From contig BDGG01000002.1 of assembly GCA_001949185.1 (NCBI GenBank), forward strand, positions 4,888,448 to 4,952,447: 64,000 nt of DNA. Reading direction: 5' to 3'. Under the pieces are notes generated by a model. The model was not told where the DNA came from and made no database searches. It was given only the letters and a program-made list of their open reading frames with translations. This DNA comes from Ramazzottius varieornatus. Lineage: Eukaryota; Tardigrada; Eutardigrada; Parachela; Ramazzottiidae. A program made the translations under genes and the position numbers. This document shows positions 11,201-27,471 of this stretch, piece after piece (within the stretch, counting starts at the first letter, position 1; every line of letters begins with the position of its first letter).

Positions 11201-11648
11201 CGATGACTACGAGGCAGACGAACACCTGGTCAAAGACCTGAAGGGCCTCATCAAACACAGCATTGCGTCATACGCTATTCCAGAAGAAATCGTGGTAAGG
11301 AAAACAGCGGAAAGTACTGTAGTAGGTATATCGGTTGTGACGTTCGATTTCTCGCTTCGAGCAGATTGTGCCACATTTGCCGAAGACTCGATCGGGTAAA
11401 ATCATGCGACGATTGTTGAAGCTGATTGCTCAGAACAAGAACGAGGACTTTGGCGACACAAGCACTTTACAGGATCCCGATATCCTGAAGCCCATCATCG
11501 ATGCATGGTGCGCATAACGTCTTTAGCAAGAATGGAAAGGTTTTAAAAGTAAATGAATTTTATATTCCTCAGGTCCAAGACAACGACTGCGGCCGAATAC
11601 AGGAACGCGAAAGCCCAAGGAACTACAAGAGAGACGTCCACCAATTAG
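8211..11648 (+). CDS. Acetyl-CoA synthetase (AMP-forming), possibly mitochondrial
   Basis: Activates acetate to acetyl-AMP and then acetyl-CoA (ACSS1/ACSS2 type, ANL superfamily). About a dozen exons give, in order: an ACAS N-terminal domain ([17 protein letters not shown]), [21 protein letters not shown], the P-loop-like [50 protein letters not shown], the hinge [15 protein letters not shown], and near the C-terminus [14 protein letters not shown] with the catalytic lysine that acetylation inhibits in this family. The first 20 or so residues ([11 protein letters not shown]...) are Arg-containing with no acid until Asp16, so a mitochondrial presequence is plausible. That would favour ACSS1, but subtype is not settled by sequence alone. 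An AATAAA follows at 11761. Confidence 0.92.
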
Positions 11649-11932
11649 GGTCATGCCTGCACCGCCCAATCTTCCATCAGAAGGCTAAGGGTTGTGGTTG
11701 CAGCTCTTGCCGTCCGCATACGCGACGCTGCATTTTGCAAAGCAGCTAATGTCGATGCTCAATAAAACACTTGATTCATTCACCCGCTCATGCAATCACC
11801 ATTGTGGAACTGGCAAATAGCATCCTCGTACCGGTTTCCGTAGATCTTTTTACTAACAATTAGGAAAAAGATCGAATTCCACTTTGTACGTTGTTCTTCT
11901 TTGTCTGTACATCAAATAAATCTTGCCAACGG

Positions 11933-14900
11933 TTAAACTTGTACCGAGTTGTCCTGCGAAAGCCACCGGGACATGCCCAGCTTGAAACATTCAACCACAA
12001 TAATCAGAAAGCACAACATCATAGGTCCGATGACGGCTCCTTCTATACCCAGAGTGACCAGACCTCCGGCGACCGAAAGTCCAAAGATGAAAGGGTTTGC
12101 TCTGCAAAAACGACGACAGCAAGTTAACAACTCCAAATGCTCATTGAGGAATGAAACACAATGACTCCGTGAACAGCAGCAATACGTACGCTTTAACGTC
12201 TCCATAGATAGCTGCATCGACGAAAAGTTTAGGCAGATACGCCCCGGCGCAAAGAATGACCATCGTGACGTAGTGGCCTCGTATCCACAGGTCGAGCGCG
12301 ACCTACGACATCACAATCAGTCATAGCCATGACAAGGAAACCTCGAGAGAGTTGCCTACCGGTATGCAGACCACATAGGATGGTAATATGGGGCAGACCG
12401 CAAAAAGGGCGGCCAGAACCGACGGAATAAACCTAACGTATATTCCGCAGAACGTGAAGAGAATCCAAGTATAAAAGCCGTAGAAAATTCCTATCTTCAG
12501 GGAAACGGCAAATATCCCGCTGAAAAAGAAGTGTGAAGCTACAGTTACGACCTCCAAAATTGTATCAAAATTGTACTATGTTAGCAAGGTTCCAAATATT
12601 CGTACCTGACCGAGTCTTCCACGATCGACGCAAAGGCATCAGCGCCCGCGTAGTATCGCGAAGCTGAGCTGATCAGCTCAACAGGCCGGTAACGTTTTCC
12701 ACTTGATGACAGGAGATAAAACAACGTGGTAAGGTAGACAACCTGTAAAATGATCAACAACGACCTTGAGCGGCAGAAGTGGACATCCAAGGACCGGGAA
12801 GAACACTGCAAGTCGCGGCCTCTACTTACGGTTCGCAGGATGAAGTTCAAAAAAGCCGAAAAATATGTAACAGCGACAGACACCAGTGTTGTGAACAGCG
12901 ACATGATCAGTGTGATGTTTCCCTTGAGGACCACCCATACTGATTGCAGTACCTGGAATTGAAATATACTCAGCTTCGTACTTCCTTATACCTTCACGTG
13001 GTGGGAAGCGGACGTACCGACGTGAAGGTATCGATGTGGGTTTTCATGAACAGCTGTATTTGCCCAAAATCAAGGAATTGAGTTATGGCTTGAAAATCGA
13101 AATCCCCGAATGACAGCTGGGAAGAATTTCCGGCACCACCTCCGAGCAAGCTCATGACCAGGTTCTGGTTTGAACCTTCACCAGCTAGCCACTTGAGACT
13201 TTCGCTGGACACCAAACTTCGGAAAGGAACCAGGCCTTTTTCTTCGGCGACCGAACCGTTGTGGTCCGTAGTGCTATTATAAGCAACGTAATACTCGTAG
13301 AAGCGATCGGCTATTGTTACTAGGTTTGTTTCTATTTCGGCGACCCGCGTCCCATTGGTATCCGAAATGGTCGATCGAACCTACAAGAAACACGAGTATG
13401 CTCAGCATGGATTATGGATAGGAGAAGAGTCTTTACTGCACTTACAGCACCAATTGTCCAATCTCGAGCATAAACGTAGGCAGAATTCAGTCCCGTTTGA
13501 AAGTGTTCTTTCAAGTCCTTCGCTTCAGGTAGCCATTCATAAAATTCCGGATGGGCTTCCAGAACATCGTCGAAGACCTTCCCAGACGCTCCAACCAGGT
13601 ACCGGGTTTCCTGTTCAACTTGAAACATGGTGATCACTCCGCCAGTGAAGGCCACGACAAACATCAGCACAATAAGAAGGGCGGATACAGTTTCGTCTGT
13701 CAATCCTTCTATGGCCGATAATATCTGAAAAGCACCTGCAGTCCCCGTTCACAAGACTATGACTGGCTCAAGGCGATATGTACCTTCCTGTCACCCAGTC
13801 TTGCGTATGTTAGTAGAGACCTCACGAAGGCTGGTGCAACCACTTCTGCCCTGTCGCCCACCCACGGTCGAAGCTGAGCCTTCAATTCTGATATCCGTGC
13901 TTTCACCGTGTTTTGGATGGGGGGTTTCCGAAGTTGCACCTTCAGTCACAAAGTGATACTTAATTACCGTACCGTTCGGATACAACCAGTTCCGAGAGCC
14001 TGGTGATGGATGTCACGACTTCGGCAATCTCGACAAGTTCTCACCTTGATGACGCGGTATGTGACAGGGAGAACCAACAGGGGTATAATGTAATAGGATG
14101 TCAAAGCCTCCAGCAGCACAAACATCCAAAATACGTAAACGAGATAACGAGTGCCTTCGGAACTGTTGGCGGTTATCCCCAGTTCTTTCAACTTGCTGAG
14201 GATAATCTCCATGTCTCCCGTATCGCTGTGGCTGGTCGGAGTCGTCAGTGCTTCATCGGCAAGTACTTCCGCCACATTCCGGTACGAAGACTTTAGAATG
14301 GTCTCGACTGAATTGTAGTGTCCGGTAAACAGTGACATAAGCTCTGCTCGGTTCCTGGATGGAGAAATTGGCCGTGGACTGTTACACTCTGCTTCGTCCA
14401 GGTTTCCAGCTGGAACGATCGGTGTCGGTCGAAGTCGCGTGGTATCGTCCTCGACCACCACAGCACGCTTTACGGTGGTACTCGTTGCCGTGCCATTCGA
14501 CATCACACTTTCGTTCTTGTCGATGGCGGTCGCTTTGCCTTTCGCAGCGGAGAAATACCCGATCGCCACAGTGAGAACCGCGAAAAGTAAAACCGGAAGA
14601 CCTAGGTCTCCGAGGACGTAGTACACGTAAAACCCAATGAGAACCCAGAAGGGAATCGCCGCAATTGCCAACTGAATACGGTACATCGGGCTGGAGGTCC
14701 ACAATAGGTGTAAAGCCACAACATATGGGATTATAATGAGCCATACCTGGAAATCACAGAAGCCATCTCAGGAATGCATAGTCGAAACTCGTGAACGGAC
14801 CAGTTGGGTTATGGGTTACCGTGCTGGAAATGCATCCTCTAGGGTGGTCATCTGACGTCAAGCAGCATTGACTAACGTTTTAAGACCACGTGACCGCCTG

Positions 14901-15611
14901 AAGGGATGCATTTTCAACACTGTAGTACAGTATATTAGTTAATGTTCTAACTATATGGGTGCTAATGGCAGTGGCGGTTCCCAAGATAAATTTGAAGAGC
15001 GTTCCCACAAATCCCAGGTACGGCGTCAGCCAAAAGTACAGTAAGAAGTACGCTGCAATGCCGAGCACGGTGTATAGAAGTTTCTTGCCGTAGTTCCGGA
15101 AAAAGTCTACGAGTTCTGCTCCGACATAGTCCAACCTTCAACCCAAAATGGAAAATTACTGTCTTTCACGGATCGGCCAGTCAAGTTTCTATACCCTTTA
15201 TCTAACAGCTTGAAAGGGATCAAAGCTATCCCCAGCAGGATAGGTGTCGACGTAGTTTGTAGTCCGCGGAGGAAATCTTTCACAACTTCTACCAAGAAGA
15301 GCTACAGGAAAACATCCGAGTAACGAACACGGAAGTTGATGTCATTACTGTGTCAGTTGACTCACCTTGAACGGATAGAGAAACGTCCCAGTCAGTAGGG
15401 CCCAAACTAAAGGCTGGACAAAAGTCTCCAGTACAAGATACACTTCATATCCGGCTACAAAGAGAAGACCCAGACAGCAATGCGCAGCGGCAGTGAAACC
15501 AGCAATTCGGAATGCGAAATCCGTCCGCGAATCCGGCGTCCCCGACACGTCATTTCCACTAGTTACTGCAGACTTCGTTCGAGCCGCGGTGCTTCTGTTT
15601 GTCGAAGACAT
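11933..15611 (-). CDS. TMEM245: TMEM245 family membrane protein (AI-2E transporter-like)
   Basis: A large multi-span protein of unknown transport role whose C-terminal half belongs to the AI-2E/UPF0118 permease family. Many exons on the minus strand. The N-terminal exon reads DFAFRIAGFTAAAHCCLGLL and continues LETFVQPLVWALLTGTFLYPFK, as in animal TMEM245. The C-terminus carries the conserved NPFIFGLSVAGGLVTLGIEG and GAVIGPMMLCFLIIVVEC block. I place the start at the ATG at 15611 (MSSTNRS...); the frame is open further upstream to about 15728 without an ATG, so an earlier exon could exist. Exon boundaries in the middle (12321-14720) are only approximately readable. Confidence 0.82.
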
Positions 15612-16967
15612 CCTTCTTGACAACGATTCCCCTCTTCCTTTAGGTGGCTCGGACTGCACCGACGATATAAGGTCCCCGGGAGACACTTTACCTTCGCACC
15701 AACTAATCCATTGTTGTCGTTTCCACAATAGCGCTAATTTATTGCAGAGACATGTCTGAATCCACTGAACAGCATCGCTCTAGGGTTCTGGCAGCATGAT
15801 GTTGGCATGATCCCAAGCAGCTAGCGAACAATCTGTGGAAAGGGTATACTTAGGCGAGCAGTGCAGGTCTTCGATTTAAGAAATGCTCACCAGTGTTGTT
15901 CAACTCAATACCGGAACCGACGCAGCAGTGAACATCCCCAAGGCACAAGCTTCTTGGTCTGCAGTGTTAAAGGCTTGAAGCATATTCCAACTTTCGAGCA
16001 AGTTACGTAACGCTCACTCGGCCTTTAATACTATAGTCTGGGTGGTGTTCTGCAGATGCGGCGGGACGAGGTTCCACTTTCGGGCTTTTCATCGCTAGAC
16101 GCTGCCTGTTATAACATGGCGCTTATTTGCAGAGGAGGCAACAAGAATATGAACGACAACTCTGAACGCTCACTGTGAACTGATCAGTTGAGCCCTGTGA
16201 TCTGTGCTGTACCACTTTCGCACCTCCAGTTCCCGGGGACCCACGATATAACGGTTATCCGAATCGAGTTACGACGAAGTTCAGAAAACACAAATTCCGA
16301 ATAGGTGCTTTACTAAACACAGAACACAAAACGAAAGATTGGCACATTGTTAGGCCGATGCAGCAGAAATGATAATTGTGATGTTCGAGTAGTACAATCC
16401 CCGCAAACCGGAAACTGCAGATTCCAGATAGCGCATCTCAGGTTCCAGCGGACAGAAGAACGGAAGCACTAATACGCAAGTATCCCAAGACAACCCACAT
16501 GTCTTACATGACTGTGTGACTGTATGACATCACAAGCCTTACGACACATCGTTGACACACATCGTTAGTCATGTTAAAGGTTCAGTTGGTGTTTCTTTTT
16601 CGCCGGTTTTGTTGTTCTTTCCTTAGAACGTTTCCGTCAAGCTTAATTAGCTGATAGACGGGTGATTTCTTCTAGACACGTCGTGACCACGGACGCACGG
16701 AGACAGCTACGCTGAGGGAGGTGTGAGCTAGTTGCTCCGAGGAGCGATTGTATGTAGTATAACTTGGACGTCGCGGAGGATGCTCTGGCTTATTGGCAAC
16801 AGGTAAGACAATCCTTACGATATTACGTTTGGGATTACAACCCCGCACTCGGAAGTCAGAACATCTCGTGACGTCTTTGCTTTCCGTAGCTTGATCAACA
16901 ACGACAACCGCAAAGCTGCGGAGCGCAGGATCCCTCAGGTCGCGTGTTAACGTGCAGCAGCGACGGG
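15612..16967. other. Divergent intergenic region, about 1.35 kb
   Basis: Separates the 5' ends of TMEM245 (-) and the monocarboxylate transporter (+). No coding sequence could be supported. It presumably contains both promoters. A short imperfect tandem of ACACATCGTT lies at about 16550-16575. Confidence 0.45.
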
Positions 16968-19279
16968 ATGGCGGTGACGAAATCCACGGATGATCAACCA
17001 TCAAGGCCATCAGAAGCATCGCGCCACGCTGATACGGTACGATGGGATGCAGAGAAAGCGATGCTGTCAACGCCGGTGGAGACAAAGCTCGCGAACGATG
17101 TTCCGGATTTATCCTTCTCGTCGCTTCACAACTTGGATCCATCGTTAAAAGAGAAGCTCTCTGCCGAGCATTATTTCAAAGAAGAACCATATGGATGGGT
17201 GGTCGTTTTCGCCGTGTTTATGATCTCCGTCATCGTCGACGGACTAACATACTCTTTCGGGGAGTTGTACCCTGTGTTCCGCGAGAAGTTCGGCGGTCAT
17301 CCTGTGCTCACCTCCATGGTGCTCTCCATTCTGGTCGGCGTTACATATGGATGTGGTAAGGTGGTCTGTCCACGGTGGATACTCCTGACTGGACTATTCA
17401 CAATGATCCATGTTCTTATCGGTGTTTATGTTTATAGGTCCCGTGGCTAGCTGGCTCTGTGAGAAACTCGGACTGCGGGTCGTGGCAGTAGCAGGATCGA
17501 TCATGGCTGCGTTAGGATGCTTGCTAAGTCTCGCCGCAACAGAGATCTGGCATATTGCGATCTGCTACGGCGCTTTGACAGGTGAAAAATATTGGGATGT
17601 CAGGACATTATGTGAGCTCGGCAAACAAACTCAACTAAAATGTTTTCTCAAATGGCGGGCGTTCTCAGTGGTGTTGGCGACACTTGGGGAACCATCGTTT
17701 TCTCAAGTGGCGCACGTTTTCATGGTATTGGCTGAAAGCATGCGCCACTTGGGTAAACGTTCTAACCGAGGTTTTTTGTCCAGTTCCGAAATAGTTTTCT
17801 AGGTCGTGGAAGTCGCAAAGGTTTACTGTGCTTCATTTCGCTATTCGTTTTACTTCGCAGGTCTTGGATTCGGCTTCATGTACTTGTCCGCGATCGTCAG
17901 TGTCTCGTCCTGGTTCGAAGAACATCGTGCTTTGGCAACCTCGGTAGGAAAGTCTAAGCCAAAGCTTACTAAATTTATTCGCAGAGGTATCCTCTAGTCA
18001 TACATGGATGTTGTCTCTAGATCGCAGTTTGTGGAAGTGGAGTCGGAACATTTATCTTCGCCCCTATAACCACCTTTCTACTCGAATACTACGGTTTCTA
18101 CGGTTGCCTCTTCTTTATGGCTGCCATCGTTCTCAATGGAGCAGTTTTCGGTATGCTGCTTCGTCCTCCCCCGAGTCGCCACCATCATCAAAAGACGATC
18201 AAAGAGAAGCTTCTGCAGTCGGAAATGGAAGCAGCGCACAAGCGCTTACGTCGCTGGATCCGGGATGAGATCGACTGGGAGCTCTTGACCAACGGCACTT
18301 TCCTGCTGTATTGTACTAGCTCCTTCTTGGGCGGCGTTAGCTGTTATGTTCCTTATATGTACCTGTCCGATCGCGCCGTGCACGAAACGGGAATGGTTAG
18401 ACAGCACGCGTCCTTCCTAATCTCCATCGTGGGGATAGCCAGCATCGTTGGCAGACTGAGTGCGGGAATACTCAGCAACCAGAAGATTGCAGACAATTTG
18501 ATACTTTACAGGTAAAAATATTCCGTAGCACAAGAAATCAAATTCCTTCTTCGAAATGTTCAGTCTTTTCTTAGTTATTCTCAGTACTCGGTTTTTTATT
18601 ATTTACAGTCTTTCGTGTCTTGTGGCGGGCTTGGCCACCGCCTTCTCAGTCCATGCAGCTTCATACGTCGCTTACGCTTTCTACGCTGCGATCTTCGGGT
18701 TTACTGGTGGTAAGCGCTTTCTTTGACTGGCAGGCGTTGTGCTTAGTCTACCAATGTTCTGAAAAGACAGAAATGGTCCAAAAAACGAATTCTTGAGTTT
18801 CTTTGACAGGTGTCATAATAGCGCTACAATCAGGTAAGCTGCTTTTCATTGGAAATGGTATGCTGGAAACAGGACTAAAAGTGTTTTCATGTCAATTCTT
18901 TAAGTGGTTCTGGCGGACATTGTTGGGGTTGACAGAATATCCAGTGCCTTCGGCGCGCTCTTATTCGTACAAGGAATTTCAGTCTTTGTTGGTCCGCCTC
19001 TTGCAGGTACTTACTGCTAGAAGATTACGATCAGTATTTACTCTGTCGCACCAGAAAGTCCTAGGGCTATAGTACAGTCGTTTACGGTTCATCTTTTGTC
19101 CAGGTTACCTTGTTTTGAACGCGGAAGATAACGGTATCCAAGTGGAGAAGTACCACCTGTGTTTCATTGTGATGGGTGGTGTCATGTGCTGGAGCGGACT
19201 GCAAATTCTACTGATCCCTTTGTTGAGGCGTATGAAAGTTCTGTCGAAATACCGCCTGCGTCGAAGCAGTCAAGCTTAA
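16968..19279 (+). CDS. Monocarboxylate transporter (SLC16/MCT family), copy 1
   Basis: Major-facilitator proton-coupled or facilitative transporter of monocarboxylates such as lactate, pyruvate or related acids. Exons give twelve expected spans. The first starts at PYGWVVVFAVFMISVIVDGL and TYSFGELYP; later come GLGFGFMYLSAIVSVSSWFE, RALATS, the central loop rich in Lys/Glu, YVPYMYLSDRAV, GIASIVGRLSAGILS and VVLADIVGVDRISSAFGALL with FVGPPLAG. The usual family signature DG(G/S)(W/F)GW is altered here to EEPYGW. A second copy lies at 53824-55891. The substrate cannot be told from sequence. The 279-bp intron at 17582-17860 holds a pair of hairpin repeats. Confidence 0.9.
17646..17753. repeat. 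Hairpin repeat, tandem pair (copies B1 and B2), intronic
   Basis: B2 (17701-17753) has arms TCTCAAGTGGCGCACG and GCATGCGCCACTTGGG. B1 (17646-17690) is a decayed relative starting TCTCAAATGGCGGGCG and ending GCGACACTTGGGGA. They sit head to tail, about 10 bp apart, inside one transporter intron. The same pairing occurs at 28581-28694. Confidence 0.8.
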
Positions 19280-19615
19280 TTTTGCTGAACCTCGCAGCTG
19301 TTTGACAAGAACTCCCGGCAACTTACTCACTCGCTCTTACTGTAATTTATTGTTTGTTGTTACTTCTTGTTGAATTTTGGCATCTTTAAGTCCCGCAGTC
19401 TGACTGAAGGCTTCTGTTCCCTTCAAAAGTAAAATCTGATATCAAAAGATAAAAAAAGGATATTGTCACTGCAGAAAAACATTACACGTCACGAAGAAGG
19501 TTCATCAATCATTGATCACAAGGCCAAAAGTAGGAACAACAAAATACTAGGCACTATGACAAAAATCAAAGCAAGGCATACATCGTACAGTATCTCAGAA
19601 TAAAACTTCAGAAGA
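19280..19615. other. Convergent intergenic region
   Basis: Facing 3' ends of the transporter (+) and formin (-). No gene seen; AT-rich 3' UTR-like sequence. Confidence 0.5.
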
Positions 19616-22600
19616 TTATTCCTTCCATTCGTCAGATTGGTTGGAAGCCATCGTGGTCTTCAGCTCATTCCTCAAGGACTGTAAAACGCCGGCGAAGCGG
19701 GGGTCGTTCATCATCGGTGCGGCGTACGCTGGCGGTGGAACTTGTTTCGGAACTGACTGCTCACGGCGACTGGTCTTGGGACTACCGACTCCTTCGGTGA
19801 ACGTGTCATGTCGAGCTGGTTTGTGCAGAATTGTCTGGACGGACTGCATGAACATCTTGAGCATCTCGATGTACCCGTGGATTTGGAACTCTCCGGGGTC
19901 TTCCATCAAGTAGGCGGCTAGGTTCTGGACGTCTTGCACAACTCGCGACACCGCGGTGTTGGCTGAGTTCACCCGACCTTTCACAGTCTAAAAAATCAGA
20001 TGAAGGACTGCTAGATACAAATCTGTCGTTCTTCGAAGATAACCCACCTGTAAGAGCTTGAAAAGACCGCTTTGACCATCTCCGGACATTTCTTGGATTT
20101 CTTCCCTTAGCTGGCCTGCACAAGAGGAGAGAAGATCCATCGTCCTGAATGTCAACTGTCTCGCCTTGCATCGTTCTTATGACTGGAGCTACGTGATTAC
20201 GAACGCAGGCGGAAGAAGGGCTGTGCCACTTACCGTATTTGATTTTGGCTGCAATAACTTCGGCTTTCATCTGGTTCAACGGTGTTTCAGCCATTGTGAG
20301 GAGCGGCTCGAATTCCTCAAGGAAATGCAACATCATAGGATCGTCCTCCTGAACTCGTTCAACGAGGAAGTGCAGGAGGGAAACGCCCGGTTGGTTACTG
20401 CCGACCTCGCTCAGCTTCGGCAGGATCGTCGTATCAAAAGCCACAGCAGCGCCAATAGCTCGTCCCTAAAAGAGAAGACACCTTCGGTATCTGTTGCAGA
20501 GCACGGTGCCAAAGAAGACTTCCGCTTACCTCATTCATCTTGTTTCCGACTTTCAGGACCAGCTGAAGAAACTTTCTGAATCCATCGGACGAGCGAATGA
20601 TTTCACACGTCTTGCCGATGTCGTCGCAGTTGTGAAGAATGGATCGAGCGGTGACCGGAAATGACGTCACCAAGTGCATCACCTCGAGTCGTAGCTTTAG
20701 GTGATCTACCGCCAGAAGGCTCAACAGAAAGGTCTCCGCCGGTTTCAGCGGCTCCTGGCTACTTTTCAGGTTCTCTATTTGGTGAAACTACGAACCACCA
20801 CCATGGTTTCATGTTATAGAGAAGTGCAGTGATTCGTAAACAAAACAGACATACCTCTTGATCACTTGGTATAGCCGCCATCAGTTCCTTCAGCTGACTC
20901 TCATCGAAGTCATCCACCGCTAGACTTTGAATTCGCTGCGCAAGTTCTTCCGGTTCTACGAGATACATATGACAACGAAAGATTCTTGGCTGTTGCAGAG
21001 CGTATATTACGCTTGCAAGTACCTGTATCAACAACATACGAAGTCGTGCTTACCAATATCAGGGAACTGCTTGAGGATCACATTGATATGGAGCTCGGTT
21101 TGAGGACTGATGATCGAGTTCTACGACACAAAATCTATACATTCCTTGTTGAGCATGATACTAAACTGCTGTACGATCCAGATTTAACACGTCCGCCGAA
21201 ACTTACAATAGCGTCCCCGGTAGTGTTATGATGGCCTGCGTCCACTTGGTACTTTCCGCTGTTCTTCTCAAGATGGAACAGTTCGTCCAGATTCGAAGTA
21301 TCGACGGACACATCCACCACGTCCCAGACAGTCCCCTCGACTACAAAAAACACTACAATGAAAGAAACTCCGTTATTCGTTAGTCGGCCTATGTCGACCT
21401 CACTCACCAACATCGGGTGTGGTATCGAGCTTTGTCCAACGCAGCGGTTTCATATGTGACCGAGGGACGCCGGCAGCGACCATCAGACCATTCGGGAGCA
21501 TCTCCATGGGAGGTGGTGGCGGTGGCGCAGGCGGGACGACGCCTGATGGAGGGCTAGTAACTTCCACTTCCGTTGCCTTCTGCTGGCCAGCTGCTGAAGG
21601 TGACGATGCAACCTCGAGATTCACATCACCAGACACATTTGACTGTTGTCTATCTATGTGGTTCTTCGCGCTGATTGCAGCAGCGGCACCGGCGATGAAC
21701 TGGTCAAAAGTGACCACGGACGGTGGCGAAGTAAGACTGACCGGTAGATTCGGCGTGTTAGATGCCTTTTCTGAGACAGAGGGCTTGACCTCGAGCTTCT
21801 CCAGGCTTTCCGACGTTTGTGTCGTGATCGCCACCGAATGAGACTCTAACTCGTCTATGTTAGCTTGATCGGCCGGTGTTGTTTCTTCCGCTTTGGCTGA
21901 ATTAACAGCAGCTGGTACGGATGTTTGTGTTTCGAGGACGATTGTTTCCACCATAGATACCTGTGGTTGAATCTTCGGAGCAGTGTTGGGTTCTGGCCCG
22001 AGTTGAAGAACGTATTCTGAGCCATCTTTGCTAGCTGCTTCCACCCCGGAAGAAGAACTAGGAGCTTGCGACTTCATGGCCGGCGCAGGAACGATGGTAT
22101 GGCTGGTGTCGAGTTTATCCAGCCAGACCAGTATCTTGTCGCTGAAAATATCAACAACAGCCACGTACAAGACAGGTTGAAGGTTTCGAGGACAGAAATA
22201 AGCATTAAACATGTGGGAGGAAAAGGAAGAACACATTTAGGTATGAGGCAGCGGACACGAACCAAGAATCGAACCTCGATCGTTCCGCTTCTTCGAGGAT
22301 CTCCACCGCTCGGTTAATTTGTGGCGTGCAGTCGCGAGTCGATGGTTCTTTGAGCGTGGGCTGTATAACAGAAGTCAAGGTTATTTATTGCTGCAATTAG
22401 CGGTATGAAGTGTCAGTAAAACTAATGTATGGTATGCTGGATACTATGTCGAGCCTCTCGTTATGCGATTACCAGTTCTGACTTTCGGCTGCGTTTCTCT
22501 TCCAGCCAGTTCTTCCTCGAAACATCCACCAGGGAGGTGAGGAGTTTTGATCCCTGAATCTGGTGTCGTAGATGGCTTTCGATGAAGAACCCGTTACCTC

Positions 22601-23438
22601 CAGCAAATAGCACCGCCATGAGAGCCAGAGGCGGAATCAGGAACTCCAGCCGGTGTTCGGTAGACTGGGTCTGTTGAGCAGATTCGTCAGTCGTCGCGGC
22701 TATTTCCTCCGCGATGTATTGGAACATTCCGCCTGGGCGCTCTCGCTGCAACAGGTTCGCTGTCTTATATACCAGAACATACCCTTCGTACGAATACATG
22801 CCGAGCATGACCAGCAGAAGGTAGACATGGTGTCGCATAACGGCGGACTCCTTGACACCTGGGCAAGACAGAAAAATGGATGTAAATAATGGCTCGAATT
22901 TTAACGTTATAATGCATCCCCCGAAGGAACCATCTGTAAGTTCGTCATCGAACGAGGAAGTATATACCTGCCGCCAATTGACGAATAGCTATCGAAGGAT
23001 TCGCCAATATCGCATCGAAAAATTTCTTGTTGCCAAAGAAGGCATCGTTAAGAAATCTTTGCGCCTCTGTCGATGTCGCATTTAGAAGGGATAAAAGGCC
23101 GTTCCTGGATACCAGGATGGAGAACCATTCCTGGCTTGCTCTGCTGACGGTCCGCTCGAGTTCTGTGAAGTGGAAATTATGGAACAGTGCGGAATATCGT
23201 GACATAAGATAAGGTTTCATGGTTATGACTATGAGTTATACGTACCGCTGGTGTCTACTGTAAAAGGGCTAGCCGACGACAGCTTGCGGAAATTCTCCAG
23301 GAAGGTATCGACGCTGGTGATTCCTTTGTCTTCGACGGGCTTGTCCGGATTTTCCAAGTCATCCTCGTCATCAGTCGTACCAAAAGGAATTATCCTCCGT
23401 ACCACAGCCTTGCCAATCTTGAATATCGAGTGAATCAT
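19616..23438 (-). CDS. Formin (GBD/FH3-FH1-FH2), DRF/INF2-like
   Basis: Nucleates and elongates unbranched actin filaments. N-terminal exons show an armadillo-like GBD/FH3 region: EWFSILVSRNGLLSLLN, then VYLLLVMLGMYSYEGYVLVY, matching the family pattern 'LL..L..YS.EG...V', and LIPPLALMAVLFAGGNGFF. A short proline run follows (GVVPPAPPPPPP, FH1), then the FH2 entry HMKPLRWTKLDTTPD. The FH2 domain continues through exons at 21031-19616, with EIIRSSDGFRKFLQLVLKVGNKMN typical of its core. The chosen start (23438, MIHSIF...) is the first ATG in frame with the FH3 exons. An open frame up to 23926 may be an additional 5' exon. No C-terminal DAD motif is evident. The subfamily is uncertain. Confidence 0.8.
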
Positions 23439-24349
23439 GTTTCGTACCAGACATGGACGAGGAAAGTAGAGGTGAACTTCTACCTCCAAGGGGGCGAGGA
23501 TCCAGAATTCCGATCCGTGAGATTCTGAGGAGAGTGGACCGTAAAATCTGGATTTCTGAACGGAAGAATGAAAGATCGCTTCGGTCTTCGGACAGGATCA
23601 AGGGTGCCAATGGACAGTATGACATGACACCGGACATGACAATGTAACAGCAGACGTGTAATCTGATGACCTTGAAGGGCTGTAGGGAGGTAGACCGGGA
23701 TGCGAGCTGGTCGGGACCAGAGAGCTGTGTTGCTGTGTCTGGGCGCTCCCCGGTCAAACACCATTTCCCCCAGGGTCCATCCAGGGTTGTGCCTTGTGAA
23801 ATTTTCAGCGTGATCATGAATCATGACATCATGAGTTCGCACAGGCAAAGCTGCTAAACTCGTGCAGCCAGCAGTCGTGCTAAACTTGTTCCATCCAACC
23901 ACTTCACTTTTGCTCTTACCACCCATCTTATAGCTTTACCGTTATAGTTCACCGCAGCGATCCGAAAGCTGCGACCTCGACACTGATCTTGCTATTCGCC
24001 TTGGGTGTGGAGAACGGAGACCGAAACTCAAAATAGATCTTTGGAGGACGAGCCGTAGTAGCTGTGACAGAGCGAGATGGTGAGTGACTAACCCGTGGAT
24101 AAACAATAATTCTGTTTACGTTTGAAGTCACGAGAGCACTGTAGTGAAGACGCTTTCTAGATTGGCAACTTCTTGGGCCTATGGTAACGTCTTGAGAAGT
24201 TACAGAATACCCTAAAGCATTGTTCGGCGAGGTGCAATGTGGAAGGTAGTTTTGGAATGCGGTACAAGTTGCAAGCTTCTTCATTGACGATAATTTATCC
24301 GAGTTTTTAATATTTGCTTGCGCCAATGTGGGCAAACGCATCCGATGCA
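23439..24349. other. Region between formin and AMPK 5' ends
   Basis: Divergent promoter region. A minus-strand open frame (23926-23680) starts with ATG and ends at a possible GT donor, so it could be an upstream formin exon, but I could not confirm it. A second minus frame at 23949-24350 has no recognisable content. Confidence 0.35.

Positions 24350-27471
<3,122 letters not shown>

Noticed and set aside
16672-17142. Minus-strand open frame of 156 codons
   Set aside because: It is the complement of the 5' leader and first exon of the monocarboxylate transporter.
22255-22325. Minus-strand tRNA-like sequence with a B-box (GGTTCGATTC) and an A-box-like stretch
   Set aside because: The A-box-like part is a formin exon (PQINRAVEILEEAERS) and the rest is the adjoining intron; no complete cloverleaf can be drawn.
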